Shown here: one piece after another, positions 22,443 to 34,477 of the stretch
How positions within the stretch are numbered: position 1 is the first letter of the stretch
Layout: each line of letters begins with the position of its first letter
NCBI GenBank assembly: GCA_019915015.1
Contig: JAHBBC010000007.1
Coordinates: 620,001 to 684,000 of the forward strand
Direction: 5' to 3'
DNA from: Auriscalpium vulgare
Taxonomy: Eukaryota; Basidiomycota; Agaricomycetes; Russulales; Auriscalpiaceae
DNA: 64,000 nt
Made by a program: the position numbers and the translations under genes
Notes under the pieces: generated by a model
What the model was told of the DNA's origin: nothing
The model's input: the letters and a program-made list of their open reading frames with translations, nothing else
The model's database searches: none

Positions 22443-23420
22443 ATGACATCGCAGCCCCTCCTCCCTAACCCGCCCACGGGCAGCGCCAACCCGGCCGCCT
22501 CTCTGCCAGCCCTTTGGGGCTACATGCAACCTGCACTCGACCACATCATCCGCTCGCCCACAAACAACCCCGCCAAAGCGCCCGCCGTCGATGTCAGCTA
22601 TCATATGGGCATCCACACTGCGCTTTACAACTATTTCACCTCCTCTGGCGCGCCGTCGCCCACATCCGTGTCCCCTTTACCTTCCCCTCGCGGGGCGGTG
22701 CCGCTGGGCGCGGACATTTACGAGCACCTAGACAAATACTTCGCCGAGGTCGCGGGCGAGCTGCTAGTCGGGGCCCCGCAGGACGATGCGACGCTCGTGT
22801 CCTATCTCGTCCCGTGCTTCACCCGGTACGCCGCGGGCGCGAATTCCGTCAACCGGCTTCTGAACTACATTAATCGGCAGTACGTGAAGCGCGGTGTGGA
22901 CGAGGATAAGGGCTGGCTGCGGCTCAGCGACATAATCGACGCGGTGGCGCTCCAGGTTCGCACTGCCGACTCGCAGAAGAAAATCACGGAGAGGATTCGC
23001 GCACGGCGCGCGGCGGAGCTCGCGAAGTGGGGATACGAAGACGGCGGCACACCTGAGGCACTGGAGCGCGCGGAGGCATGTGCGGAGGCGGCGAGCGCGC
23101 CGGAGCGGATCGTGTCCCTGCTTTCAATGGCGCACAGACGGTTCCGCATCGAGGTGGTCGAGCCATTGCTCGCAGTACCGAAGATCAAAGGAAAAGGCAA
23201 GGCGAAAAAAACCCGAGCAGCAACATCGGAGGCAGAGAAGCCGGGTCCGAAGGGGAGGTTGGCGAGGGCGGTGAAGCACTTGCTGGAGTTTGCCGAGGTC
23301 GATGCACAAGAGCGTCGTCGGCTTGCGGAGGAGCTGGCCGACATGTTGTGCAAGGTGGGCATACGCCCAGACCACCCATTACGGAAACGACTGGACAAGT
23401 ACTGCGCGGTCGCAACATGA
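22443..23420 (+). CDS. Orphan cullin-repeat protein lacking the cullin C-terminus
   Basis: Intronless, 325 residues from ATG 22443 (MTSQPLLPNPPTGSANPAAS). The first two thirds resemble the N-terminal cullin repeat: HTALYNYFTSS, GADIYEHLDKYFAEVAGELL, YAAGANSVNRLLNYINRQYV, equivalent to the cullin segments that contact Skp1 or BTB adaptors. Residues 150-325 do not match later cullin repeats. They hold an Arg/Ala-rich helix, a basic KGKGKAKKTRAA stretch and a helical end. The cullin-homology and neddylation domains that recruit the RING protein are absent. It cannot act as a normal ligase scaffold, but could compete for adaptors. Being single-exon among many-exon neighbours, it may derive from a retrocopy. 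Confidence 0.7.
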   Translation: MTSQPLLPNPPTGSANPAASLPALWGYMQPALDHIIRSPTNNPAKAPAVDVSYHMGIHTALYNYFTSSGAPSPTSVSPLPSPRGAVPLGADIYEHLDKYFAEVAGELLVGAPQDDATLVSYLVPCFTRYAAGANSVNRLLNYINRQYVKRGVDEDKGWLRLSDIIDAVALQVRTADSQKKITERIRARRAAELAKWGYEDGGTPEALERAEACAEAASAPERIVSLLSMAHRRFRIEVVEPLLAVPKIKGKGKAKKTRAATSEAEKPGPKGRLARAVKHLLEFAEVDAQERRRLAEELADMLCKVGIRPDHPLRKRLDKYCAVAT

Positions 23421-23649
23421 TGTTCTCAGTTAGAGACCTGCCAGTGGTGTGCTTTCACACTCAGGAGGAGAGTCTACGCCATCCGCTTGCGACATTCATT
23501 TAGCGCGCTGTCAAGTGTGAGAACGTTCTGACCTACGTTCTGTACGCTCATTGGGCCTGGTTTTGCATTATAGGGAACGAAGCCGTTGCTGGGGTGCCGG
23601 CAACAAAGTCATGAATGGAGTGTTTTACAGAGATACCTCACGAGCTACC

Positions 23650-25387
23650 TTACGAGCTACTCTGGTTTCCATTCGTCTGGGAGTTGCCAACTCCTTCAAC
23701 ACCTCCCATGTTCAGCAGGGCCTCCATATTAGCGAGTAGGGTCATATCGGGATTTTGATTGGAAGTGCCGGGAAAGAGTGCCGTCGCGTCCAAAGATGGG
23801 AATGAGGCGAAGTCGATTCCGCTGAGATCGAATGGCGCGTCGCCGTTGCTCATTGTCTGATTCGCCGGTGCGGATGAAGTATTGGTCGTCGCAAAGCCAT
23901 CCAGGATAGCTGTTGCCGACGGACCGCTACTCGACGAAGCTCCCGCTCCTGCGGAGAACGTAGCACTGGCCGTGCCCTGTGACTGCGAGCTGTTGACAAA
24001 CGCTGCAAAGAGATCGTTTGCAGCGTTTCCGGCAGCATCGCTGGAAAAAGAACCGAACATCGCAGTGTCGAGATCGACATCTGCCTTCTTCTTCCCCTCT
24101 GCGGTTTCGGAAGGCACTGTCGATGCAAGCAAGGCTGCAGTCTCAGCTTCCCCCTCGACATCGTCACCAAATAGGTCTATGTCGATGTCCATGTTGTCGA
24201 GGTCGAGTTCTATGGGGCGGTCCGCAGAACTGCCCAGCGCGACGTTGCCGGGCATATGCCCTGGGACAGACGGACCGGAATCCGGCAACGATGTGAGGTC
24301 GATATCGACGGGCCTATTCGCAGCCTCTGCCGACGCGATGGCCGCCATGAAGTCTGGAGGGAATTCGTCGGCTGCGGTAAGCCGTCCGGATTTCGGCGCC
24401 AGTGTGACGGGGGACGCCAATCCCAGCCCCTGCGATATCTCTCCCGGATTGATGCGCAGCGCCGCGGCGGAGAGATCAAGTTTGTGAGGAAACTGGGGAC
24501 GGTTAAGGGAAGAGAGGGATATGGTGGAATGTCGACGGGCTGATGTTGTTGTACCCGCGAGGGGAGGCGACGCCTGAGGAGTGGAAATAGTGAGATCCAT
24601 AGGAGAGATGGGCGGTTCGAGCTGAGTGGACGACTGAGCCTGCATCGACGCTGTTGGGCTGGAAGATCCTTGGGCCTCCTTCCGTAGTTCCGGGAGATCA
24701 AGAGGCGGCAAAGTGGGAGACGTGGGCTCAGGTTTGGGCTGGTTTCTGAACGCCTCCGCTTCCGCTGCCGCTTGTATTTGGGCCTTACTACGGTCCAAGT
24801 CTCGCTGCAGAACTGCGATAGCGCGTAGCTGATGGGAAACGTGGGTGTTGGAATGTAGAAAAAAAAAACACACGCGTTGGGCTTACGAGCTGGGACTCCA
24901 TCGTATCGCATAGTTGGTCATATCTCTCAACCTCGCGACCCAAAGCAGCGGTGAGAGACTGCGGAGGATGCGGCGCGTAGTTCTGAATCCCACTGATGTG
25001 CATGAGCGGAGGCTTCACAATGGAACAACTCAACATACAGTCGTGTAGAGTCGGCATAGAAGCCGTAGATCTGCCCTGTTTTTACAGCAGCAGTCTGCAC
25101 GCAATTGAGTCACTTGAATAACGACTAGGACGCGGATGTAGGTCGCGCACCCTTAGTGAACTGCTCAACGCGTCGAACTCGGCTTCAAGGATGGATTTGG
25201 GAGGCTGAGGGTCCGGAGGTGGCAGCATGGCGCCTTCCTTTGCCACAGGCTTCGGAGCTGATGAGACCAAGGGAGCCCCAGGCTGCCTGTTAGCGGATAC
25301 GACATTTGCTGGTGGAAGGAGAGATGGTGCTGTCTTGTTGTTTACCGTTGCGGAGTTCTTGCGCACGATGCGCGCCTTCGGAGGCAT
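23650..25387 (-). CDS. Unrecognised protein with coiled coil and long acidic disordered region
   Basis: Start ATG 25387 (MPPKARIVRKNSATVNNKTA). An N-terminal segment (PKSILEAEFDALSSSLR) is followed by an intron and LHDCMLSCSIVKPPLM; then come ALGREVERYDQLCDTMESQL and, across a second intron, LRAIAVLQRDLDRSKAQIQA, a likely coiled coil. The remaining 370 or so residues are Ser/Thr/Pro/Asn-rich with acidic patches (ELDLDNMDIDIDLFGDD) and phenylalanine-containing motifs (DLFAAFVNSS, FDLSGIDFASF), resembling activation or hub-binding regions. I do not recognise the family. A nuclear co-regulator such as a Mediator-like subunit is possible, but this is a guess from composition. About 540 residues. 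Confidence 0.65.
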
Positions 25388-25801
25388 GGTTTATGTTATG
25401 GTACAAGCAAAATGCACCGCGCAGACGGACTTGCGGCCGTAGACAAGGGTAAAAGGTGGCGGGAGGCGGTTGAGTTGATGGGGGTAATGACCTACAGCAA
25501 GGACGCGCCTGGCATGAGCGCATGAGCGCGATTTCGGGTTGGGGCGCCAGAGTCGCGCCGCGATCCCAATGTCTTGCTGACTGCCTCCAACACCATCCTT
25601 CCGAATCATCCCTACTGGCCTTGAACTTGCTGACTTTCTTTTCATGCTCTATCCCACACTCTGACCGACATTCATCTAACTCTCGAAGCCCGTGCGCCGT
25701 ATGACAGCCAAATCGACACTGTGCACCCAGCATATACCACCCACCAGGCGCATCCCTCATTCATAAGATCAGGATTTCTGTAACAAAGCGGTAGGGGAGA
25801 G
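25388..25801. other. Divergent promoter region (coiled-coil protein / UVRAG-like)
   Basis: 414 bp separate the two start codons. No clear TATA box or other gene is visible; both promoters must lie here. Confidence 0.5.
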
Positions 25802-28800
25802 ATGGACGGGCGGCAAGATGTGCACTCAGCCCAGGTGAGTGACCAAGACTCTTGCGTCCACTTCTCCGTCAAGACATTCGTCCTTTCTCTCTACCAGCAT
25901 CTCCTGAGACACATCTCAAGCATACAAATCAAGAATTTCACGCCTTTCCCTGCCCGCGATGCTCTCACGTCCGCCCTCTCTCAACCTGCTGAGCAGTCTC
26001 AATTCAATGCTTTTGGCAACCTGTCGGACGATCTGGATGTCGCCCTGGCTAGGAAGCGTACTCGCAAGGTCTCCTCAACGTCTGTCGACACAATGAGGAG
26101 CCTTGGTGTAGATGGCCTGCCCGGAGTAGATGACTCAAAGAGCTTGATGTCGGTGGCAGGGCACGAACTGAGAGGTCGCAAGCGCACCATGTCGCGTGCG
26201 AGCATGCTAGACAGGCCACCTGCTGGAGCCAGCCCCGGTACCGACAGACGACGTCCTCCACTCTCTGGGTCGGGGCCCACCGTACGCCCCCATCGAGTAC
26301 GCACCAATTCCATGGCATCTTCTTCGTCTAGCATCCATCTGGCCCATGGGAACCCTACCACATCGGTTGGCGTCAATATAGATCATTCCCAAGTGAATTT
26401 GGAGCGCATATTGGGATCTCGGCTCGTCGAAACATTCCTCACGTTGACCGTGCCCCCTCGACCTCAAGAACGTAGCCGCCATGGAGCTTCGTCCTCATCT
26501 CCCTCTCGTAGCTCATCTCCTCACATCCGGTCTTCACCGCACAGTGCTCCGCCGGCGCGCGAGAATTTTGGCTCGCCTGTTCGCAGCTCCTCATCTCCAC
26601 ATTCTTCACTAAGGCGCCCCGCTCCCTCCGACACCGATGACAGTAAGGGACACAAAGGCGCAGCGCGTCCACCCATCTCATCCCCTTCCTCTATCCGCTC
26701 GTCCACGTCCACATCGGGTGCCTCACATCGAAAGGTGCCATCTGGCTCAGTTCGCGTGCGGCCATCATCTGCATCGTCAGAGTCTTTCGGCTCCCACCCG
26801 ACCCCTCCGCATTTACAACATGTCATGCCCTCCGTGCCAAACTACTTCTCTGCGATTCACGCCCCGTCGACCAACCTAGCCTTTCCGTTGGACTTGTCAT
26901 CTGGGTACGAGTTGGCGCCGTGGTCAGACTTGGCCGCCACTACGTTACGTGTGCAGCTCTGGGGCAAGTCGCCTCCCGGTTCTGGCTCCAAGCGCGACAG
27001 GGACAAGGGCAAGCAGAAGGCCGCGAGTGGAGCAGATGCTGGGCCGCATTGGAAGATCATGGAGGAGTGGTTGATCAACCTTGCTCACCTCGTTCCGTTG
27101 CCAGACGAGGTACTATCTCCTCGCACACGACTTTGCGCCACTGCTCACTTGTCAATCTTGTTCCTTTCAGCTGGCCGCACATCCTTCGCGTCTGTCTTCG
27201 AATGCATTGCTTGTCACCCTTTCGCCGCCTGGCAAAGTGTTTTACCTCCCACCGCCCACGCCGTCCCCGGCAAGCGGCGCACCGTCCATTTCGAACGGCT
27301 ATAGCTCTGATCCTGAAGTTTGGAGTGCCGGCGATCTCATATTACCAGGGTCTTCCTCCTTGACTGCCCCCGCGTCGTCCGCTGGCTCCAGAACGCCAGT
27401 ACCTGCGCGAAGCACGGAGCGGGCATCTCGATTACACGGCGACACGGCGAAAAGTGCGTCGTGGCAAGACCTGGTGAAGTGCGTCTCCCGAGGTGCCGGT
27501 AATTACCGTCGTTGATCGTCTTCGAACGTAGAATGGTCAATCTTCAGTCGGCAATCCTTGATACACAGCAGCTGTTGTCAAAGATAGCACATGATATAGA
27601 CAACCTCATCAACGGAGATGAGGTTGCTCGTTTGGTGAGTTGAAGTCAATTTCAACGACAAGCGGCTTACCCGTGCTCTCGTCAGCACCGCGACGTTTCG
27701 GAGCGGGAGACTCGAATAACTGACTGGGCAGCCGCACGTTCCACGCTGCGTACAGAATCAGAACTTGGTTTGTGCAAATTTCCTGATCCCCAACGGGATT
27801 CATCACTGAGCAGTTTTCGATGAAACAGTCGCCCAAGATATCCAGGCACGGAAGGAAGAGTTGCGAAGACGAAGAGAGCTCCTTGCGCTTGCCGCTGACA
27901 TGGAGGTAGACGATCACGACGCCAATGAGGAACAGGTAGACGATCTCGTTGAAGCGAGGTAAGCTCTACCATTCGTGCAGTAGAGGGTTATTATTAAAAA
28001 ATTATCAGAGGTCAAGGCGAAAACCTGCAGAATCGCTTGGCTCCCGTTCGTGTCACCCTCATCTCCACACTATCTACCATTTTCCCCATCGAACTCCTTT
28101 CTGGTCCGGATTTGCTTTACACGATACTCGACGTTCCACTGCCGATCCCTCTGGGCGCCACGGATCCTGCCCCGCCACTACTTCTACCTTCCCACAAGGA
28201 GGTTACCGAGGACAGTGTCGCAACCTCCTTGGCATACGCTGCCCTTGTAGTCCAGTTGCTTGCGACGTATTTGGGCAAAGGCCTCGTGTACCCGATCACC
28301 TTTTGCGGAAGCAAGAGCATGATTCGCGACGGCATCTCAGCCATGGTTGGTCCACGAATGTAGGTGTGGTATCTCGAGTCCCGTCAATAGACTGACCCTT
28401 TGCACAGGTTTCCGCTTTTCTCGAAGGGCGTCGACACGTATAGGTTTGAATACGGCGTCTTTCTATTGAATAAGGACATCGAATTGGTATGTGGTGGTGA
28501 CGGGCACATGATCATCGAGCTCACACGTCTTTCAGCTCATGTCCGAGAAGAACCTGCGCGCTTTGGATATGCGGCATACGCTTCCTAACCTGAAGAATCT
28601 TCTCTTGACTTTGACCGACGGGGAAGGCGCCCGACTGGTGTAAGTATTCGTGTCGTATCTCACAACTTGCTTAGCTTACCGTCTCGGCAGGCAACTGAAG
28701 TCCCCTGAACTATCAATAACTGGGCTCGAGTCACCTACACGGCCGTTAACGCCGCTCGAGTCGAATCCGAAGGTGTCCGTCGACACAGCTTCTGACGCCA

Positions 28801-29186
28801 ACGTTGAAATGGACACGCCTTCAAGTGGGTCGACTACACCAAAGCCTGCAGCCGAGTCGCAGCACAGCTCGCTATCGCGTATGTCTTTCTTTGGTCTTTC
28901 GGGGTTCCTTCGTGCACGGTATCCCTCAAGCTCCCAACAACCATCCGTCAAAGCCGTTCCGGAGATGCCAGAGGGCGGAGCAGAGGATGCGTCCTCACAT
29001 GATGCAGACTCCGTCGTGCAGAACGGAGAACCCGACGAAGAAGAGGACCGACGGACATTGCGCGGTGTGCCTGTCGACGGCGACGTTGAGCCTCCCGATG
29101 AGGACAAGCACGGCAGGACTTTCCCGACAGAGAAAGTATTGAATGCGGTGGGCGAAATTCAACTCGTAGAGGGATTCCCGGCATAA
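25802..29186 (+). CDS. UVRAG/Vps38-like subunit of PI3-kinase complex II
   Basis: Class III PI3K (Vps34) complex II subunit that functions in endosomal and vacuolar sorting. Start ATG 25802 (MDGRQDVHSAQ); a likely 63-nt intron leads to HLLRHISSIQIKNFTPFPAR, the start of a C2-like region interrupted by Ser/Pro-rich loops. A coiled coil follows (LDTQQLLSKIAHDIDNLING through RKEELRRRRELLALAADME). The conserved Atg14/UVRAG domain includes SLAYAALVVQLLATYLGKGL, YPITFCGSKSMIRDGISAM, FPLFSKGVDTYRFEYGVFLL and LDMRHTLPNLKNLLLTL. The tail after about 28730 is acidic and poorly conserved. It has several introns, a few with uncertain borders between 27480 and 28020. Atg14 is the alternative paralogue; the FEYGVFLLNK block favours UVRAG/Vps38. 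Confidence 0.85.
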
Positions 29187-30762
29187 TGCACACTGTACTG
29201 CATACCATATGCCCATTGCTCATGAATCGGAGGGGTTTACATACGACAGTATTGGGAATGTGATGAGCTACTCAAGGAGCGCTGATAAATGGGGACTTTG
29301 GTCTACATAATACGCAGCGCGTGCTATGTACCTTCCATCGTCCGGACTTCGGAGGCCGCAAGTAGAGTAAGTTTTATCATTTTGTCGCTGTCAGGCCCAG
29401 GCGGGCGAGTGCCTGGCTTCGGCAGCGTGTGGCAAAGGCCGTCCTTCGGCATAGCTGCTCGCACACTGGCAGCGCGTGTTATTCGCGAAGTCGCCGCCCA
29501 GCGCGCTCCATCAAATCTCTGCTTCTACTTCTCTCGCCAGACGATGCAGCGACGCGTGCTGATCGGCAAGACGAACGTCGTGGATAATAAAACACGCCTC
29601 ACTACGCTACCGCACGAGTTGGCGGGAGTTCGCGTCCGCCTTGCTGCGCCACAACTTTGGAGGCCGCGCCTCGTGTGCCTCCCATATAACGGCAGTAATA
29701 TGTAATGCGCAAATTGTGAGCATCCCTGAGCTAAGTGCGCCCAAGCGTGGCGCTTCTCGATCTAGACCGGCGTTTGACGCAGCGTAAACTTGGCCTTCAG
29801 TGCTTCTTGGACATGGCGCCGGACAGCAGGAATGCTGATCCTTTCACTGGATGCTCACCGGACGCGCTGGTGCTTGGTCGAAGGCGCGGATGGGGCCGAG
29901 ATGTGCGTCATGTAATAAGTAGATGCGGGGAGCGGGATGGGTTGACATGACGATGAGAAAGGTCCCGTCGGGGTCGCGCGCGCATGCCGACAGAGATGCC
30001 CCCACGGGCGGCCCGGAGACAAAGTAACGGTGCACCGCAAGTGCACCGTGCCAGTGTGGCTTGCGGTCGTCGAACATGCTCGCCACCGCGCACAAAGGAA
30101 ACCCGCGTTGGGTGTTAGTGGCAGCGGGACGCGGGACTAGGGCAGGGTCCTTTCGGCTAATTGAGCGATCGAGGTGGCGGGGCGAGTTGTTTTGGGCGAA
30201 AGCGCGGTAGGCGCGTGGAAGCTGGCCGAGTCGGTCACGAAAAGCGGGGAAAATGATGTGACGCGGACTGAAAGGAGGGAATACCGGGAAGCGGCGCTCC
30301 AAAATGAGGGCAGCGGTGAACTCCGTACTCTTTTAGAGTTCAGGTGCCCACGCTGCTGCAAGCGAGCCCCATATAATTCCTCTCGTCAAGCCCTCCCTTC
30401 GCTACCCCGTCTTCCTGTCTGGCGTCGTAATTCCGTGAAAACTTCGTGCGTGGTCTGCTCGTCGTGCTGCCCGTCCAGCCCCCTCTCACCCGCTCTCCAG
30501 CAGCCCATTCAGCCGTATTGTAACAACAGTCCTTTCTAGACGGGCTCAAAATCGGCTTCAGGTGCGTACCATCAACTCGCCCCGGTTTCATGCGCTGGGC
30601 AACTGACCACATCCCATACGACGCTCTCGTGTCCAGGATAACCCCATTGTGCTACTAGGCTCAGCATTTTCCCTTATTCCTCGTCTTCGTCACTCTCTGC
30701 TTTGCTCAATCGTCATCACCCCCGGATTCAAAAAAGACTATTAATACTGTTCTCTATCTACT
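29187..30762. other. Long intergenic region upstream of the Pumilio gene
   Basis: 1.6 kb without a gene I can support. Open frames at 29289-29705 (+) and 29844-30302 (-) lack motifs and exon signals. The last 300 bp are pyrimidine-rich with possible splice signals (ttcaggtgcg near 30560), suggesting a long, perhaps intron-containing 5' leader. A small inverted repeat, gtgcaccgcaagtgcac, lies near 30030. Confidence 0.4.
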
Positions 30763-33700
30763 ATGGCCGCCAGTCTGGAACCCTCTACTTCCCCTACTGA
30801 TTCTCGCCCTACCTCCGACGAGAGAAAGCAGAGCCCTCCGGCCTTCCTGGACCTCGCTGACTCTGTGAGTGCTTCTGGTTGGCTGGCGTGACTTCTTCAT
30901 CCTCATTCATTCATGCGTCAAGGCCGCGAGGTTGGGATCTAATATGTCTGACATCTCGGCGGTGAGCACTATCCCTGTCATGAGGTGGATTGGGACTGAC
31001 TTTGGCGCGTCAGCGCGTTGAGTTAAAACGCCTTGAGCACGAACGTCAACGTGTCCTCCAACGCAAGATGTTCGAAGACCAAATGCGTGCTCTGGAGCAG
31101 CAGCAGGCCCAGGAGCTCTTGAGCTTGCCTATCGACGCCAACGGGAACGGTATGCAGCATCTGGCTGTTTCGGCGCCTACCACCCCGCCTCGCGTCAATG
31201 GCATTCTCCCGAACGAGATCTCCCCCGGTCTTCGCGCCAGCTTTGCCCACGCTGGTGTTGACGTCGACGTACTCTCGAAGGCCGTTGGCACGGCGGCGGC
31301 GGCGGACAAGCGCAAGTCGGTTACCTACGCACCCTTGACGCGCTCGCCCGACGTGCCCTCCTCCAACCTGAACGGGAGCAACGGTATCGGGCAGGGATAT
31401 GGACGTGCGGGGGCCAAAAGCATGCCCGCGAGTCGCCGCACCTCCGCTAGTAGCCACGACGAGGAGCTCGCCGGTCACCTCCAGGGTCTCTCGTTGATCG
31501 GCGAGAGGCAGCCGCACTCCGGCACGGATGGCGCGTTCTTGCAGAGGGCGAATGGGAAGTACGAGAACGAGGGCCTGCATTACAGCAACGCGTACACGGC
31601 TGGTATGATGTTGGACGAGCAGCTGGACGAGGAAATGCACAGTGAGTAACCCCCTTGACATCTCTCCGCCCCTCTTCTGAGTCAGTCTTAGACGCGATGC
31701 GTAACCTCCCCACGTCGGACGACGATAAATTCCAAGCCCAGTTTAACAAGGTACGCTGATTTGTGTTCAAGGACGTGCGGCGCAAGCTCAATTGCTTGAT
31801 GCGAAGCTCTCGACGTCGTCGGCAGCTCTGGACCTTGCAGCGTTGTCGCAGACCTCCAATCGCAACTCGTATGGCGGACGCTCTGCAGACTCGCGCGACA
31901 AACCGTCCGAGTGGCCGCAGTTCTCAGGGTCGCCCCGCCCTGAAACCCTCTCAGTGCGTGGCGACAGGCGGTCCGTCACTAATCCGGTTCTCAACATTAG
32001 TGACCTCTCGGTTAACGGCAAGTCCACCGGTACCGTCTCCGCTTGTCCTTCGTTCTCACGTCGCTTCTCATTTTCAAGGGCTATCTCCGCACTCTCAAGT
32101 GCCTGGCTCGCGTCGCGGCTCTCCACCTGGTCTCTCTGACGGTCTCTCAATCACGACTCGTTCCGTCCCTGCTACGCCGCTGGCTGGCATCTCTAATACG
32201 GGCGGTCATTTAACGAAAACGCCAGGCACCCCTCTCTCGCCAGAAGCTCAGCTTCTCGCGTCGCGCTTAAACTCGCAACAGCTCGGTGACAGCCCATTGA
32301 ATGGCGACATCCAGTCGTCCTTGTCCAGGCTGACACCCAATCAGTATGAAAAGCAGCTAGGCTTCGACTCGTCCTATGACGATGGGGCGCAGGTGAGCCC
32401 CCTTCGTCCTTGCCGATTGCCATCTCTAACACGCAGCAGTACGGTGTGGAATCGGTCTACGGGCTGAACAATGGCGGTTTGGAGAACGGTCGTTACAACT
32501 CCTACGGGTTTGATTCCAGTGCACGCGGCACCTCGGCGACTTTGGGCAGTGGAACAGGCTCGACTGCTCTATACCATCACAACGGCTCTCGGTATGGTCT
32601 CGGTATCGGCAGTCGCGTGGCAAGCTCTGACGGCAAGATGAACGGGCTTCATGGACCGAAGCACAAGCGCGGTGATATGGATCGCGAGTGTACGTGTTTC
32701 AGGCCATGCGCGGATTGTAGTAGGTGCTGACGGCAGTCTAGTCAATCGTTTTGCGGGGACGCGCCTGGAGGACCTGGCCGGCGAGATCCCCAGTCTGTGC
32801 AAGGACCAGCACGGCTGTAGGTATCTTCAGAAGAAGCTGGAGGAGGGTGCCCCGGAGCATAGGGACATGATCTTCCGCGAGACCTTCGGTCACTTTGCCG
32901 AGCTGATGACTGGTGCGTGCGACGTTTCATCGTTTGCTTCCTTAGCTGAACTTTGTTCTAGATCCCTTCGGCAATTACCTCTGCCAGAAGCTATTGGAGT
33001 ATTCCACCGACGAGCAGCGCAACATCATCTGCGAGTCTGTTGCGCAGGATCTGGTTAACATCTCCCTAAACATGCACGGAACGCGCGCCGTGCAGAAGAT
33101 GATTGACTTCCTGTCAACGAGGCGCCAGGCAAGCATCGTCTTTGATTGAGCTCAACTCTGACGCTCACAGTGGCGGAACTCGCAGACTGATCATAGATAC
33201 AATGGCCAGATTCACTCCATCATCGTTGCCCTCAGTCTCCACGTAGTCGTGCTCATCAAAGATCTGAATGGTAACCACGTCATTCAGAAGTGTTTGAACA
33301 AGTTGGCGCCTGAAGACAATCAGGTATGTTGATGCTGGTTGGCGTGGGTAATGATAGCAGTGCTGATATACGTTTAGTTCATCTACAATGCGGTGGCAGC
33401 CAACTGCGTTGAGGTTGCGACTCACCGTCATGGCTGCTGCGTGTTGCAAAGGTGCATTGACCACGCCTCTGACCATCAACGGATTCAGCTGGTGAATGAA
33501 ATCACGTACAACGCGTTGACCCTCGTTCAGGACCCATACGGGAACTATGTGCGTTCTGTTCGCTTTCTTGATATGTAGAATCGTGCCTGATTGCTACTTC
33601 TTTTGCCAGGTCGTGCAATACATTTTGGATCTTAACGACAACCGGTTCAGTGACGCAGTCATCCGTCAGTTCACCGGAAACGTGTGCGCGCTGTCGGTTC

Positions 33701-34477
33701 AGAAGTTCAGCTCCAATGTCATCGAGAAGGTGAGCCAGCGACGCCATCCGACGTGCTCAGTCGAGTCTAACACGTTTGCACAGTGCATCCGTGTCGCTGA
33801 GCACAGCACCCGCAAGATGCTGATTGAGGAGTTGCTGAACCGCACACGTCTTGAGAAGTTGTTGCGGGACTCTTACGGCAACTACTGCGTGCAGGTGCGT
33901 CCGTGTGTAAACGAACGTTTGCCATCACATGTCTGATTTACATTCGCAGACTGCACTGGACTATGCTGAGCCCAATCAGCGCGCTCTGCTTGTGGACGGT
34001 ATCAGGCCGGTGCTCCCTCTCATCCGCAACACTCCTTACGGGAAGCGCATTCAGAACAAGCTGCAGCGCGAGCAGATGGACCACTACGGAGGCGCGAGCA
34101 ACGGCGGTTATCAACACCAGCAGCAGTCGCTCGTCAACATGACGATGAGCAACCAGGGCATGGCTATCGCCCCCCATGGCGCCGGTCGCCACCTGTCCAA
34201 CCCCTTGACTGACGTCTACAACGGCAACGGTCTTTACTCGATGCCCACTGGAGCGGGTCTGCAGAACCACGGCCAGAGCGCTCTTGGGCAGACTGGCCTG
34301 CACGCGCTGCAGCCGCAGGGCATCGACGGCTACGTCCTGCAGGGCAACTCGAGCCACCATCCGTCTCTGGCTTCCCACGGCGGCTCCTTCTCGTCGTACG
34401 GCGGTGTCGGCTCGTTCCCCAGCGTCGCCATCGCCGCTGATCCGTACCAGAGGACGACGTTCAGCTACGGCATGTAA
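30763..34477 (+). CDS. Pumilio-family (PUF) RNA-binding protein, Puf4-like
   Basis: Post-transcriptional repressor binding UGUA-type elements in mRNA 3' ends; cytoplasmic. ATG 30763 (MAASLEPSTSPTDSRPTSDE). Several small exons and a long disordered N-terminal part with a charged helix (RLEHERQRVLQRKMFEDQ) precede eight PUF repeats from about 32740 to 34060. Recognition triplets in repeats 1 to 8 read C-R-Q (HGCRYLQ), N-Y-Q (FGNYLCQ), T-R-Q (HGTRAVQ), N-H-Q (NGNHVIQ), C-C-Q (HGCCVLQ), N-Y-Q (YGNYVVQ), S-N-E (FSSNVIE), N-Y-Q (YGNYCVQ). HRHGCCVLQRCIDHA and IRNTPYGKRIQNKL resemble yeast Puf4 as I recall it. The tail after the repeats is Gly/Asn/Gln/Ser-rich. Intron positions in the N-terminal half are approximate. 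Confidence 0.93.

Noticed and set aside
29844..30302. A 152-residue minus-strand ORF upstream of the Pumilio gene
   Set aside because: No family motif, no splice-linked neighbours, and GC-rich composition that favours chance open frames.
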